NCBI RefSeq assembly: GCF_027667425.1
Contig: NZ_JAQEGR010000003.1
Span: 1-64,000 of the forward strand
From: Fusicatenibacter saccharivorans
GTDB lineage: Bacteria > Bacillota > Clostridia > Lachnospirales > Lachnospiraceae
DNA length: 64,000 bases
Direction of reading: 5' to 3'
The notes under the pieces are model-generated. The model did not search any database and was not told where the DNA came from. It was given only the letters and a program-made list of their open reading frames with translations. Positions 33,586 to 42,672 of this stretch are shown here, one piece after another; position 1 is the stretch's first letter; each line of letters opens with the position of its first letter. A program made the position numbers and the translations under genes.

Positions 33586-35157
33586 ATGGGAGTTTATCTG
33601 AATCCGGGAAATGAAAAATTTGCAAAAGCGGTTCAGTCCGAAATTTATGTGGATAAAACAGGGCTGATCGAGTATACCAATCAGGTGATTAATACTGTGC
33701 AGAGATATGTCTGTGTCAGCCGTCCGCGGCGCTTTGGAAAATCTATGACGGCGGATATGCTGACGGCTTATTATGGGAAGGAATGCGATTCCAGAGAACT
33801 TTTTTCTGGATTGAAAATTTCTCAAAATGCTGTATTTGCACAGCACTTAAATCAATATCCTACGATTTTTTTGAATATGCAGGAATTTCTGAGCCGGAGC
33901 AAGGAAATTGGCCAGGTGATTGACCGTGTTCGAAGAATGCTGCTGCGGGAACTGAAAAACAGTTATCCGGACGTGGACTACTTTGACGATACGGATCTGG
34001 TAGAATCGCTGCAGGATATTTATGCGGCAACAAAACAGTCGTTTGTCATTATCATTGATGAATGGGACTGTGTTTTCCGGGAATATCAGCAGGATAAAAA
34101 AGCACAGGAAGAGTATCTTGATTTCCTGCGGGATTTTCTGAAAGATAAGGTTTACGTAGCACTTGCCTATCTGACGGGTATTCTGCCGATCAAAAAATAT
34201 GGAACCCATTCTGCACTGAATATGTTTGATGAATTTACAATGCTTGATCCAGGGCCGCTCGCAGAATATGTAGGATTTACGGAGCAGGAAGTAGAAGAAC
34301 TCTGCGGCCGGTATCAGATGGATCTGGCAGAAATTAAAAACTGGTATGACGGCTATTCGTTCCCGGGAGAAAGTTCGGTTTACAGCCCGCGTTCGGTTGT
34401 CAATGCCATGCGATTCCGGAAAATCGGCAATTACTGGAATCAGACAGAAACATTTGAAGCACTACAGTGGTATATTGATCTGAATTTTGACGGCCTGCGG
34501 GATGACGTACTGCAGATGATGGCAGGGAAAAAGATTCCGGTGAACACGGGCAGTTTTACGAATGATATGACAACTTTCCGGACAGAGGATGATGTGCTGA
34601 CACTGCTGATTCATCTTGGATATCTTGGTTATGAGGAACAGAATAAATATGTTTTTATTCCGAATGCCGAGGTACAGTCAGAATATGCCAGTGCGGTAAC
34701 CGTTTCCCAATGGGGAGATATTTCAAAGGCACTGAAAAATTCCGCAGATCTTCTGCAGGCTGTGTGGGAAAAACAGGAAACACAGGTAGCAGAGGGAATT
34801 CGGCTGGCACATTTTGAAACGTCACAGCTTCAGTACAATGATGAAAATGCGTTGAGCTATACGATTTCACTGGCACTGTATGCAGCACGGAATTTTTACA
34901 CGGTTTACCGTGAACTGCCAGGGGGAAAAGGGTTTGCGGATCTTGTTTTCGTACCAAGAAAAAGATACCAGGACAAACCGGCGCTGGTTGTAGAACTGAA
35001 ATGGGACAAAACAGCAGAGGGTGCGCTTGCGCAGATTAAGGACAAAGAATATTGCAGAAGTCTGGAAGAATATCAGGGAAACTTGCTTCTGGTAGGAATT
35101 AATTATAATAAAAAGACAAAAGAACATGTTTGCAGAATTGAGGAATATCAGAAGTAA
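33586..35157 (+). CDS. AAA-ATPase-like protein with C-terminal PD-(D/E)XK nuclease domain
   Basis: The 523-residue protein starts with the pattern of the AAA-ATPase_like family: YVDKTGLIEY, Walker A region SRPRRFGKSMT, Walker B FVIIIDEWD. Its C-terminal part has PD-(D/E)XK nuclease residues FADLVFVP and VVELKWDKTAEGALAQI. Such proteins are often present in many copies in gut anaerobes. Their role is not settled; mobile or defence-related functions have been suggested. The start follows AGGTGG and agrees with the promoter at 33526. It lies between the esterase and malF, where a sugar-binding protein gene would be expected, which hints at insertion. Confidence 0.82.
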   Translation: MGVYLNPGNEKFAKAVQSEIYVDKTGLIEYTNQVINTVQRYVCVSRPRRFGKSMTADMLTAYYGKECDSRELFSGLKISQNAVFAQHLNQYPTIFLNMQEFLSRSKEIGQVIDRVRRMLLRELKNSYPDVDYFDDTDLVESLQDIYAATKQSFVIIIDEWDCVFREYQQDKKAQEEYLDFLRDFLKDKVYVALAYLTGILPIKKYGTHSALNMFDEFTMLDPGPLAEYVGFTEQEVEELCGRYQMDLAEIKNWYDGYSFPGESSVYSPRSVVNAMRFRKIGNYWNQTETFEALQWYIDLNFDGLRDDVLQMMAGKKIPVNTGSFTNDMTTFRTEDDVLTLLIHLGYLGYEEQNKYVFIPNAEVQSEYASAVTVSQWGDISKALKNSADLLQAVWEKQETQVAEGIRLAHFETSQLQYNDENALSYTISLALYAARNFYTVYRELPGGKGFADLVFVPRKRYQDKPALVVELKWDKTAEGALAQIKDKEYCRSLEEYQGNLLLVGINYNKKTKEHVCRIEEYQK

Positions 35158-35174
35158 AAGGGAGAGAAGGTATT

Positions 35175-35324
35175 ATGAATACTGAAAATCGTAATATTCG
35201 TTTTACTTCAACGGTAATTTGCAGGATCTTTTTGGGGATTTACTTGAAGATTTGCTGGTGGGAGAGAATCAGATTCTTGAGGGAAAGACGACAAGGTGGG
35301 AAGATGAGCAGAAAAACAGTCTGA
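35175..35324 (+). other. Short frame with a strong ribosome site, out of frame with malF
   Basis: AGGGAGAGAAGG directly precedes an ATG opening 49 codons (beginning MNTENRNIRFTS) that end inside malF in another frame. The strong ribosome site has no matching long gene. It may be the original start of the malF reading frame now shifted, or a remnant left by the upstream insertion. Confidence 0.3.
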
Positions 35325-36643
35325 TCCTGTCTTTCCCGGACACGGATACATCGGAAGAGCGCGTTATTTTTCTGGGACTGGGAAATCTGGCTCACAAACA
35401 GATCGTAAAGGGTATTTTATTTCTGGCAGTAGAAATTGCGTATCTCCTGTTTATGATCGAAGGCGGTATCAACAATCTCTATCATCTCATCACCCTGGGC
35501 GGCCGTGCGCAGGAAGAGGTGTGGAATGAGGCCAAGGGTATTTATGAATATACCGGCGGCGATATGACAATTCTGTTCCTGCTCTACGGAGTAGCAACGA
35601 TTTTTATTACGGTTCTCTTCTTTATGATCTGGCGTGTCAATATGAAGAGCGCTTATGAGGTAGAGTGTCGTGCAAAGGAAGGGAAACATATCAACACCAT
35701 CAAAGAGGATCTGGAAGCACTCGTTGACAAGAGACTGCACTGGACCCTGCTGACACTTCCGATTCTTGGTATTGTGATTTTCACAATCCTTCCACTGGTC
35801 TTTATGATCTGTATGGCTTTCACCAGCTACAGTAAAGTCGGCGACCATCTGACGATTTTCCACTGGGTTGGACTGAAAAATTTCAGTACGGTTCTTGGCA
35901 TGGGCAACTCGATCGGCAAGACATTCTGGTCTGTTCTTGGATGGACCCTGATCTGGGCTGTGCTCGCTACCTTCCTGAACTATATTCTTGGTATGATTCT
36001 TGCGATTGTCATCAATCGTAAAACAACCCGTATCAAGGGATTCTGGAGATTCTGTTTTATGCTCTCCGCTGCAATTCCGCAGTTCGTTTCTCTTCTTCTG
36101 ATGCGTACGATGTTAAAGGACAACGGCCTGATCAACAACCTCTTGGTTCAGGCCGGTCTGATCAGCAGTCCGCTTCCGTTCCTGACAAATGCGACCTGGG
36201 CGAGAGCAACGGTTGTTATCATCAACCTCTGGGTTGGTATTCCGTTTACCATGATGCAGGTTACCGGTATCTTACAGAACATTCCGGGTGAGCTTTACGA
36301 GGCAGCCCGTGTTGATGGCGCAGGTCCTGTGACAATTTTCTTTAAGATTACGCTGCCGTATATGCTGTTTGTCACGACTCCGTATCTGATTACGACGTTT
36401 ACGGGTAATATCAACAACTTCAACGTTATTTATCTGCTGACTGCAGGAGCACCGGTTCCGGTCGGAGCAACCGCCGGAAAGACGGACCTTCTGGTTACCT
36501 GGCTGTACAAGCTGACGGTTGACTTACAGTACTTTAACGTTGGTGCGGTTGTCGGTATTCTTACCTTTGTCATTCTGGCTGTGGTTTCACTGATCACGTA
36601 CCGGAATACTGGTTCTTACAAGAACGAGGAGGGATTCCAATAA
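35219..36643 (+). CDS. malF: MalF-type sugar ABC transporter permease
   Basis: This permease of up to 474 residues has the MalF/MalC fold: an N-terminal membrane pair, a soluble segment, then six helices with the EAA loop YEAARVDGAGPVTIFFKITLP that contacts the ATPase. The protein proper appears to begin near EERVIFLGLGNLAHKQ (about 35356). Only a TTG at 35219 opens the frame, and no ribosome site precedes it, so the start is uncertain and a frameshift is possible. It overlaps malG by one base. No binding protein or ATPase gene is in the window. The neighbouring debranching enzyme suggests a maltodextrin substrate (inference). Confidence 0.8.
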   Translation: MQDLFGDLLEDLLVGENQILEGKTTRWEDEQKNSLILSFPDTDTSEERVIFLGLGNLAHKQIVKGILFLAVEIAYLLFMIEGGINNLYHLITLGGRAQEEVWNEAKGIYEYTGGDMTILFLLYGVATIFITVLFFMIWRVNMKSAYEVECRAKEGKHINTIKEDLEALVDKRLHWTLLTLPILGIVIFTILPLVFMICMAFTSYSKVGDHLTIFHWVGLKNFSTVLGMGNSIGKTFWSVLGWTLIWAVLATFLNYILGMILAIVINRKTTRIKGFWRFCFMLSAAIPQFVSLLLMRTMLKDNGLINNLLVQAGLISSPLPFLTNATWARATVVIINLWVGIPFTMMQVTGILQNIPGELYEAARVDGAGPVTIFFKITLPYMLFVTTPYLITTFTGNINNFNVIYLLTAGAPVPVGATAGKTDLLVTWLYKLTVDLQYFNVGAVVGILTFVILAVVSLITYRNTGSYKNEEGFQ

Positions 36644-37521
36644 TGAATAACAAAGAGAAAAAAACACACTCCATGAAAGCGCGCGGAATGATTTCCGATG
36701 TGATTGTACATGTGGTTCTGGCACTGCTTGCGATTGTGTGGGTGATTCCGGTTCTGTGGATTGCACTCTTAAGCTTCAGTACACAGAAGGGATCTTATGT
36801 TACCAGCTTTTTCCCAAAGGGATATACGCTTCATAATTATGTGCGTCTGTTTACGGATACGCAGGTTTTGGACTTTCCGCAGATGTTTAAGAATACGTTT
36901 ATCATTGCTGTGTTCAGCTGTCTGATCTCTACGGTATTCGTGCTTTCGGTTTCTTACTGTATGTCGAGAATGCGTTTTAAAATCCGTAAGACTTACATGA
37001 ACATCGCGATGATCTTAGGTCTGTTCCCGGCATTTATGTCGATGGTTGCTGTCTACTATATCTTAAAGGCAGTTGGTCTTTCGGAGGGATCAATGATCCG
37101 CGTGGCATTGATTCTGGTGTACTCGGGCGGTTCCGGAGCGGGATTCCTGCTTGCAAAGGGATTTTTCGATACGGTTCCGAAGGCACTGGATGAGGCGGCT
37201 TATCTGGATGGAGCGACGAGATTCCAGGTGTTTACGAAGGTGACAATTCCGCTGAGTAAACCGGTTATTGTGTACACGACGTTGAGTGCATTTCTGGGAC
37301 CGTGGCTGGACTTTATTTTCGCAAAGGTTATCTGCAGAGCGAATGCGAAGTATTATACGGTTGCACTGGGTCTGTGGAAGATGCTGGAGAAGGAGTATAT
37401 CGACAGCTGGTATACTTGCTTTGCGGCGGGAGCGGTTTGCATTTCGGTGCCGATTGCGATTTTGTTTGTTGTAATGCAGAGATATTATACAGATGGGCTT
37501 TCAGGAGCCGTCAAGGGATGA
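36643..37521 (+). CDS. malG: MalG-type sugar ABC transporter permease
   Basis: The 292-residue permease has six predicted helices and the EAA motif DEAAYLDGATRFQVFTKVTIP. It pairs with MalF, whose stop overlaps its start (TAATG). The shared ATPase is presumably encoded elsewhere, as is common for MsmX-dependent carbohydrate importers in Firmicutes. A terminator follows at 37528. Confidence 0.9.
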   Translation: MNNKEKKTHSMKARGMISDVIVHVVLALLAIVWVIPVLWIALLSFSTQKGSYVTSFFPKGYTLHNYVRLFTDTQVLDFPQMFKNTFIIAVFSCLISTVFVLSVSYCMSRMRFKIRKTYMNIAMILGLFPAFMSMVAVYYILKAVGLSEGSMIRVALILVYSGGSGAGFLLAKGFFDTVPKALDEAAYLDGATRFQVFTKVTIPLSKPVIVYTTLSAFLGPWLDFIFAKVICRANAKYYTVALGLWKMLEKEYIDSWYTCFAAGAVCISVPIAILFVVMQRYYTDGLSGAVKG

Positions 37522-37527
37522 TTTGTG

Positions 37528-37560
37528 GAGCAGCCGATGAGGGGTCGGCTGCTCTATTTG
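37528..37560 (+). terminator. Terminator of malFG
   Basis: GAGCAGCCGA (37528-37537) pairs perfectly with TCGGCTGCTC (37545-37554), followed by TATTTG. Confidence 0.78.
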
Positions 37561-37572
37561 TGTGTGGGGGAC

Positions 37573-37843
37573 GGATCTGACTCCGGCGCCGTGGCACCTG
37601 CCGCACAGACGGGCGCGGTGGCATCGACGGGCGGATGATGACGTGTGGGAGGAGGTGGATTGAGGAACCGAGGCTATTCGACAGGAAATCTGATGATTTC
37701 CCGTCTCAGAGCCTCTTGACTTCCGGCCTGGATGGCCGTCCGTCATCCTCACCCCACTGCCTCCCACGCGTGCATCATCCGCATGCCGCCGATGCCAATG
37801 CGCCCGTCTGCGCGGCAGGTGCCACGACGCCGGAGCCAGATCC
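37573..37843. repeat. 271-bp imperfect inverted repeat
   Basis: The arm at 37573-37652 (starting GGATCTGACTCCGGCG) matches the reverse complement of 37760-37843 (ending CGCCGGAGCCAGATCC) along some 80 bases with only scattered differences. The centre has its own nested hairpin (GAGGCT...GGAAATC-TGAT-GATTTCC...AGCCTC, about 37670-37714). It is GC-rich and non-coding. It sits between malG and the debranching enzyme and directly before two copies of the GGCGTGAG repeat. Confidence 0.8.
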
Positions 37844-37848
37844 TGGGG

Positions 37849-37907
37849 TTGAAGGACGGGAGGAGGGGCTGGATCTGCCCGGAGGGCAGATCGGCGTGAG
37901 ATTGTTG
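37849..37907 (+). repeat. Dispersed GGCGTGAG hairpin repeat, copy B
   Basis: TTGAAGG, a G-rich tract, the hairpin GGATCTGCC/GGCAGATC, then GGCGTGAGATTGTTG. It is about 80% identical to copy C and similar in layout to minus-strand copy A at 15421-15473. Confidence 0.75.
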
Positions 37908-37928
37908 TGTGTGGAAGGGGAGAGTGTG

Positions 37929-37986
37929 TTGGAGGACGGGGAGAGGGCTGGATTCGCCCGGAGGGCGAATCGGCGTGAGTTTGTTG
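37929..37986 (+). repeat. Dispersed GGCGTGAG hairpin repeat, copy C
   Basis: TTGGAGG, a G-rich tract, the hairpin GGATTCGCC/GGCGAATC, then GGCGTGAGTTTGTTG. Relative to copy B the stem bases change on both sides so that pairing is kept. Confidence 0.75.
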
Positions 37987-38104
37987 ACTGGTGCGAAGTT
38001 TGGAGATAGAATGAAAAAAATATTTCCGGAGTTTTTTGTGCTTGATTTTATGAGAACAGAAAAGTTCCGGGAACATATTGTGTGAAATTTGGAGGTTTTG
38101 CGGT

Positions 38105-41100
38105 ATGGATAGGATTCGACTGAATGCTTCGGAGTGGATGGATTTTCGGAGTGGAGAAAAGAAGTGTTTTTTGCTGACGAACGGACTGGGAGGTTATTGT
38201 TCGCTGACGGTGATGGGGAATGCGGCGAGGAATGATCAGGCGCTGTTGATGGGGGCACTGAAGGCGCCTACGGTGCGGGAGCATCTGATTTCGAATGTCT
38301 GGGAGACGTTGGAGGTGGATGGAGAGGAAACGGAGCTGTTTTCACAGGAGTTTGTGAATCGGACGCAGAATGTGGAGGGGTTTCGGTTTCTGGAAGGATT
38401 TGAGATGGGGAGTCTGCCGGTATGGTTTTACCGGGTGAAGGGGATTGAAATTGAGAAGACGATTGGGATGGTTCAGGGGGAGAATACGGTTCTTGTCCGG
38501 TATCGGGTGAGAAGTGGGAAGAAGGGGAGTTTTTCGGTTCGGCCGGTGATGCGGTTTGCGGCGAAGGGGGAGCAGCTGCAGGAGGGGCAGGATTTTGCGG
38601 TGGATCGGAAGTGCATTGCGAGCAATGGTGTGATTCTTTCTTATGGGACAAATGGGGAGCTTCAGATGGAGAAGGAGAGGATCTGGAGGGATTTGTTTTT
38701 TGAGCAGGATGCGCGGGATGGAAGAGATGGCATCGGAAGTGCTGTCGTGAATCATCGGATTCGGTTTGAGATGACGGGAGACGGCAGGGAGCAGGTCTTT
38801 TTTGTTGTGTATAGTCTCGCGGATGATGTGGATAAGTGGGATGAGGAAAGGATTGCGCTGTGGATAGAAGAGGAAGAGAAGCGGCAGGAGATGATTGCGG
38901 AAAAGTCCGGGATTTCTGATCCGGTGGGAAAGCGGCTGGCGGTGAGTGCGAGTCAGTATATTACGGAACGTGCATCGACAGGTGGGAAGAGTATTATGGC
39001 TGGTTTTCCTTATTTTGCGGACTGGGGGCGGGATACGATGATTTCGCTGCCGGGGTGCACGCTGGCAATTGGGGAGTATGAGGAGTGTAAGAGCATTCTT
39101 CGGACTTTTATGGCATATACAAAAGAAGGACTGATGCCGAACCTGTTTCCGGAGGGGGATGCGCTTCCGATGTATAATACGGTGGATGCGGCCCTTTTGT
39201 TTCTGGATGTGGTGTATGAGTATTACCTTGAAACAGGAGATCTGGAGTTTGTGCGCGAGGCGTTTCCGGTGATGGAGGATATTGTGTTCTGGTATCAGAA
39301 GGGAACGGATTTCCATATTAAAATGGACAGTGACGGGCTGATTATGGCCGGGGGCGGTCTGGAGCAAGTGACGTGGATGGATGTGCGGATTGACAAGGAG
39401 CTGCCGACACCGCGTCACGGGAAGCCAGTGGAGATTAATGCGTACTGGTATAATGGTCTGAGGATTCTGGAAGAGCTGGCGCCATTTGTCGGAAAGGATG
39501 GATCGGCGTATGGGAAGCTTGCGGAGCAGGTGAAGAAGAGTTTCCTCGAAAAGTTCTGGATGGAAGAGGAAGGATATCTGAAGGATGTGCTGAACGGCAC
39601 GTATGAAGAGAAGCAGTTCCGATGCAATCAGGTCTTTGTGCTGGCACTTCCGTTTCAGATGGTGAGTCAGAAGCAGGGGCAGCGGATCTTACAGGCGGTC
39701 AAAGAAAAGCTGTATACGACAGCAGGACTGCGGTCATTGGAGATGGAGGATCCGGCATTTCATCCATGGATCGGCGGAAGCCAGCCGGAGCGTGACAGGG
39801 CATATCATCAGGGGACAGTCTGGGGATTTCCGCTTGGGGCGTATTTCCGTGCGGTGCTGAACTATTTCCCGAAGGAGGGAAAACAGGAAGTGCGCCGCGG
39901 ACTGGACCGTCTTGCGAGCTGGATGCAGGAAGGATGTCTGTTTCATCTGGCGGAGATTTATGATGGTGCGGCGCCGGTGATGTCGAAGGGATGCTATGCG
40001 CAGGCGTGGAGTGTTGGAGAGATTCTGCGGGTTTACAAAGAAATGGAGGGAAAGAAGATGAATGCGGTGGTGAAAAGAACGCCGGCGGAGTGGAAAAGCT
40101 TTTTTGAATCGGAAGAATTTGTGGAAAACTTTACGTATGAAGGGGATGACCTCGGTGTCTCGGTGAAGAAGAGCAGGGAATGTGATGGAAACTGGCAGAT
40201 GCCGAAAAAGGATGAGCAGTTTGTGACAGAGTGGAAGCTCTGGGCGCCGACAGCAATGGAGGTTTCGCTGGAGCTGTTTTCACGTGGCAGCAGCCGGGAG
40301 CACGGGGACCGAAAAATAGCCTCGATTGCGATGACGCGCGGTGAAAAGGGTGTCTGGAGTTGTGCATTGCAGGGAGCGCGGTATGGAACGTATTATACGT
40401 ATCACATTCTGCACTCAGATGGCGTTTTTGATACGGTCGATCCGTACGGCGTGGCTTCTGGTGTTGATTCGGAGCGGAGTATGGTAGTAAATCTTGCAGA
40501 GACGGACCCGGTGGGCTGGGAGCAGGATAAAAGACCGGAAATCCGGCCGGAGGACCGCTGTGTGTATGAGCTTCATGTGAAGGATTTTTCAAGCGATCCG
40601 AATTCCGGTGTTTCGGATAAGCACCGTGGAAAGTTTCTGGCATTTACGGAAGAAGGCACAACGCTGAATGGAGACGGAATTCATGCGACAGGGCTCGATT
40701 ACCTGAAATCGCTTGGCATTTCTCATGTGCATCTGCTTCCTGTTTTCGATTTCGGCAGTGTGCCGGAAGACGATGCGGAAGCGTTCAACTGGGGATATGA
40801 CCCGGTGCAGTACAATGTGCCGGAGGGATCCTATGCAACCGATCCGTTCCACGGGGAGGTACGTATCCGGGAAATGAAGGAAATGGTTCAGGCACTGCAT
40901 AAGGCCGGCATCGGTGTGATTATGGATGTGGTATACAATCATACGTACAATCTCGATTCGCCGTTTCAGAAAACAGTTCCTTACTATTATTATCGTGAAT
41001 GGGAGGACGGCACGATTTCCAATGGTTCCGACTGCGGAAACGAGACAGCGAGTGAGCGGGAGATGTTCCGCCGCTTTATGGTGCGCTCGGTTTGTTACTG

Positions 41101-42070
41101 GGCGAAGGAATATCATATCGACGGTTTCCGCTTCGATCTGATGGCACTGCATGACACGGAGACCATGAATGCGATCCGCACAGCTCTGAACCGGATGCCG
41201 CGCGGCGAGGAGATTCTGGTTTACGGTGAACCGTGGAAAGCAGCGGCAAGCGCAATGCAGGAGGGATATTTTCCGTCGGATAAACAGAATATCGGAAGGC
41301 TGATGGATGGCATTTCCATGTTCTGCGACGATACGAGAGATTCGATCAAGGGAAGCGTTTTTATTGCCGCAGAGGGAGGCTATGTCAATGGAAAAGAGCG
41401 TCTTTCCGCAGGAATACTTTCTGCGACAGATGGCTGGATGGACGGAAAAGGAGCCTACGAGCCGCGCAATGCGAGCCAGCTGATTCCGTATGTGTCGGCA
41501 CATGATAATTATACACTGTGGGATAAATTAAAACTGTCCGATCCGAAGCGGAAGGAGGATGCGGAGCCGGATTTTGGCAAGATGGATGAGCGGACGCTTT
41601 CGATGAACCGTCTGGCGGCGGGCATTGTGATGACCTGCAAGGGAATGCCGTTTTTCCAGGCGGGTGAGGAATTTGCGCGCACGAAGCATGGCGAAGGAAA
41701 CAGCTTCAAATCGTCGTGGCAGCTCAACAAAATTGACTGGACACGCGCCTTAGAGCAGGAAGAGCTGGTGGACTATTACCGTGGTCTTCTCGCTCTGCGC
41801 CGAAAATTTCAGGCATACGGAACGTGCGAGCCGGACTGTAAAAAGACATTTTTCCGTGAAAACCAGATCGCAGGTTACGAACTGGAATACCCGGATGGCC
41901 ACGCAGTCTGCGTCTTCTACAATCCATGGGAAAAAGAAGCTTTGCAGAAACTTCCGGAAGGAAACTGGAAACTGCTCTGCGATGGAAAACGCTGCGCAGA
42001 GGATGGAGCAGAGATGAAAGAAAGCATGATGCTTCCGGCAAAATCGATGGTTCTGCTGGCGCGGGAGTAA
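38105..42070 (+). CDS. Fused GH133 amylo-alpha-1,6-glucosidase and GH13 pullulanase
   Basis: This 1321-residue protein joins two debranching enzymes. Residues about 1-650 match bacterial glycogen debranching enzymes of GH133: an N-terminal beta-domain (CFLLTNGLGGYCSLTV), then an (alpha/alpha)6 region with FADWGRDTMISLPG (Asp310), NLFPEGDALPMYNTVDAAL and QGTVWGFPLGAY. Residues about 695-1321 are a type I pullulanase: CBM48-like WKLWAPTAMEVSLELF, FNWGYDPVQYN, VIMDVVYNHTY, GFRFDLM (nucleophile Asp1011), VYGEPW (Glu1042) and SAHDNYT (Asp1134). No signal peptide is seen, so it acts on intracellular glycogen or imported dextrins. GGAGG at 38091 selects the ATG at 38105. It follows MalFG. Confidence 0.9.
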   Translation: MDRIRLNASEWMDFRSGEKKCFLLTNGLGGYCSLTVMGNAARNDQALLMGALKAPTVREHLISNVWETLEVDGEETELFSQEFVNRTQNVEGFRFLEGFEMGSLPVWFYRVKGIEIEKTIGMVQGENTVLVRYRVRSGKKGSFSVRPVMRFAAKGEQLQEGQDFAVDRKCIASNGVILSYGTNGELQMEKERIWRDLFFEQDARDGRDGIGSAVVNHRIRFEMTGDGREQVFFVVYSLADDVDKWDEERIALWIEEEEKRQEMIAEKSGISDPVGKRLAVSASQYITERASTGGKSIMAGFPYFADWGRDTMISLPGCTLAIGEYEECKSILRTFMAYTKEGLMPNLFPEGDALPMYNTVDAALLFLDVVYEYYLETGDLEFVREAFPVMEDIVFWYQKGTDFHIKMDSDGLIMAGGGLEQVTWMDVRIDKELPTPRHGKPVEINAYWYNGLRILEELAPFVGKDGSAYGKLAEQVKKSFLEKFWMEEEGYLKDVLNGTYEEKQFRCNQVFVLALPFQMVSQKQGQRILQAVKEKLYTTAGLRSLEMEDPAFHPWIGGSQPERDRAYHQGTVWGFPLGAYFRAVLNYFPKEGKQEVRRGLDRLASWMQEGCLFHLAEIYDGAAPVMSKGCYAQAWSVGEILRVYKEMEGKKMNAVVKRTPAEWKSFFESEEFVENFTYEGDDLGVSVKKSRECDGNWQMPKKDEQFVTEWKLWAPTAMEVSLELFSRGSSREHGDRKIASIAMTRGEKGVWSCALQGARYGTYYTYHILHSDGVFDTVDPYGVASGVDSERSMVVNLAETDPVGWEQDKRPEIRPEDRCVYELHVKDFSSDPNSGVSDKHRGKFLAFTEEGTTLNGDGIHATGLDYLKSLGISHVHLLPVFDFGSVPEDDAEAFNWGYDPVQYNVPEGSYATDPFHGEVRIREMKEMVQALHKAGIGVIMDVVYNHTYNLDSPFQKTVPYYYYREWEDGTISNGSDCGNETASEREMFRRFMVRSVCYWAKEYHIDGFRFDLMALHDTETMNAIRTALNRMPRGEEILVYGEPWKAAASAMQEGYFPSDKQNIGRLMDGISMFCDDTRDSIKGSVFIAAEGGYVNGKERLSAGILSATDGWMDGKGAYEPRNASQLIPYVSAHDNYTLWDKLKLSDPKRKEDAEPDFGKMDERTLSMNRLAAGIVMTCKGMPFFQAGEEFARTKHGEGNSFKSSWQLNKIDWTRALEQEELVDYYRGLLALRRKFQAYGTCEPDCKKTFFRENQIAGYELEYPDGHAVCVFYNPWEKEALQKLPEGNWKLLCDGKRCAEDGAEMKESMMLPAKSMVLLARE

Positions 42071-42173
42071 AATTGTAAATTTTGTCCCTTTTTGTCGGAA
42101 TGCTGTCTGCGGAAACGGGCATCGATCATTCTGCCAGGCGGCGAGCGGGAATCAATTGTTTTTCGTTTAACAG

Positions 42174-42220
42174 AAAAATGCACTGTGGAATTGTCCGACG
42201 ACGTTCCACAGTGCATTTTT
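42174..42220. terminator. Bidirectional terminator
   Basis: AAAAATGCACTGTGGAA (42174-42190) pairs with TTCCACAGTGCATTTTT (42204-42220). A and T runs on the two sides let it serve the debranching enzyme and the convergent ferredoxin gene. Confidence 0.88.
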
Positions 42221-42291
42221 ATGTTTATGTGAGCAATGAGTCAGGATCTGTGCTTACACGAGATCCTGGCGATATCTAAGAGTTCGGATCA

Positions 42292-42672
42292 TTATTCGTC
42301 CACAACTTCCAGTACATCCATCGGGCAGGCTTTCGCGCAGATACCGCAGGCGATACATTTGGAAGCCGGATTTCCCTCGGTTTTTACGATCAGGCCAAAT
42401 GGACAGGCCTTCGCACAGGCTCCGCATCCCGTACATTTTTTCTTGTTGATCATGTAAACGCCCTTCGGGTTCTGGGTAATGGCGCCTTCCGGACAGGCCT
42501 CGGCACATTTACCGCACTGCGGACAGGCGATCGGGCGGACAGCCTTTTTCTCTACGATCTGCAGACATGCCTTGTCCGGATCAAATACCTTATAAAATGC
42601 CTCAGAACATGCTCCCACACAGGCAAGACAAGCCATACAGGTGCTGCCTTTTTTTACTTTCAGTTTTTTCAT
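42292..42672 (-). CDS. Polyferredoxin with four [4Fe-4S] cluster motifs
   Basis: The 126-residue protein has four CxxCxxCxxxC motifs: CMACLACVGAC, CPQCGKCAEAC, CTGCGACAKAC and CIACGICAKAC. Each normally pairs with a distal cysteine to bind a [4Fe-4S] cluster. It resembles HydN/CooF-type electron-transfer subunits. No catalytic partner gene is adjacent, so its redox partner is unknown. GGAGG precedes the start, and a promoter is visible at 42710-42738. Confidence 0.9.
   Translation of the reverse strand: MKKLKVKKGSTCMACLACVGACSEAFYKVFDPDKACLQIVEKKAVRPIACPQCGKCAEACPEGAITQNPKGVYMINKKKCTGCGACAKACPFGLIVKTEGNPASKCIACGICAKACPMDVLEVVDE

Noticed and set aside
37849..37986. Possible CRISPR-like array from the tandem GGCGTGAG repeats
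   Set aside because: Only two copies with an 80-base period, each with an internal hairpin and differing sequence, and no cas genes nearby.
38342..39418. 358-codon minus-strand frame opposite the GH133 domain
   Set aside because: His/Pro/Arg-rich shadow caused by the G-rich coding strand.
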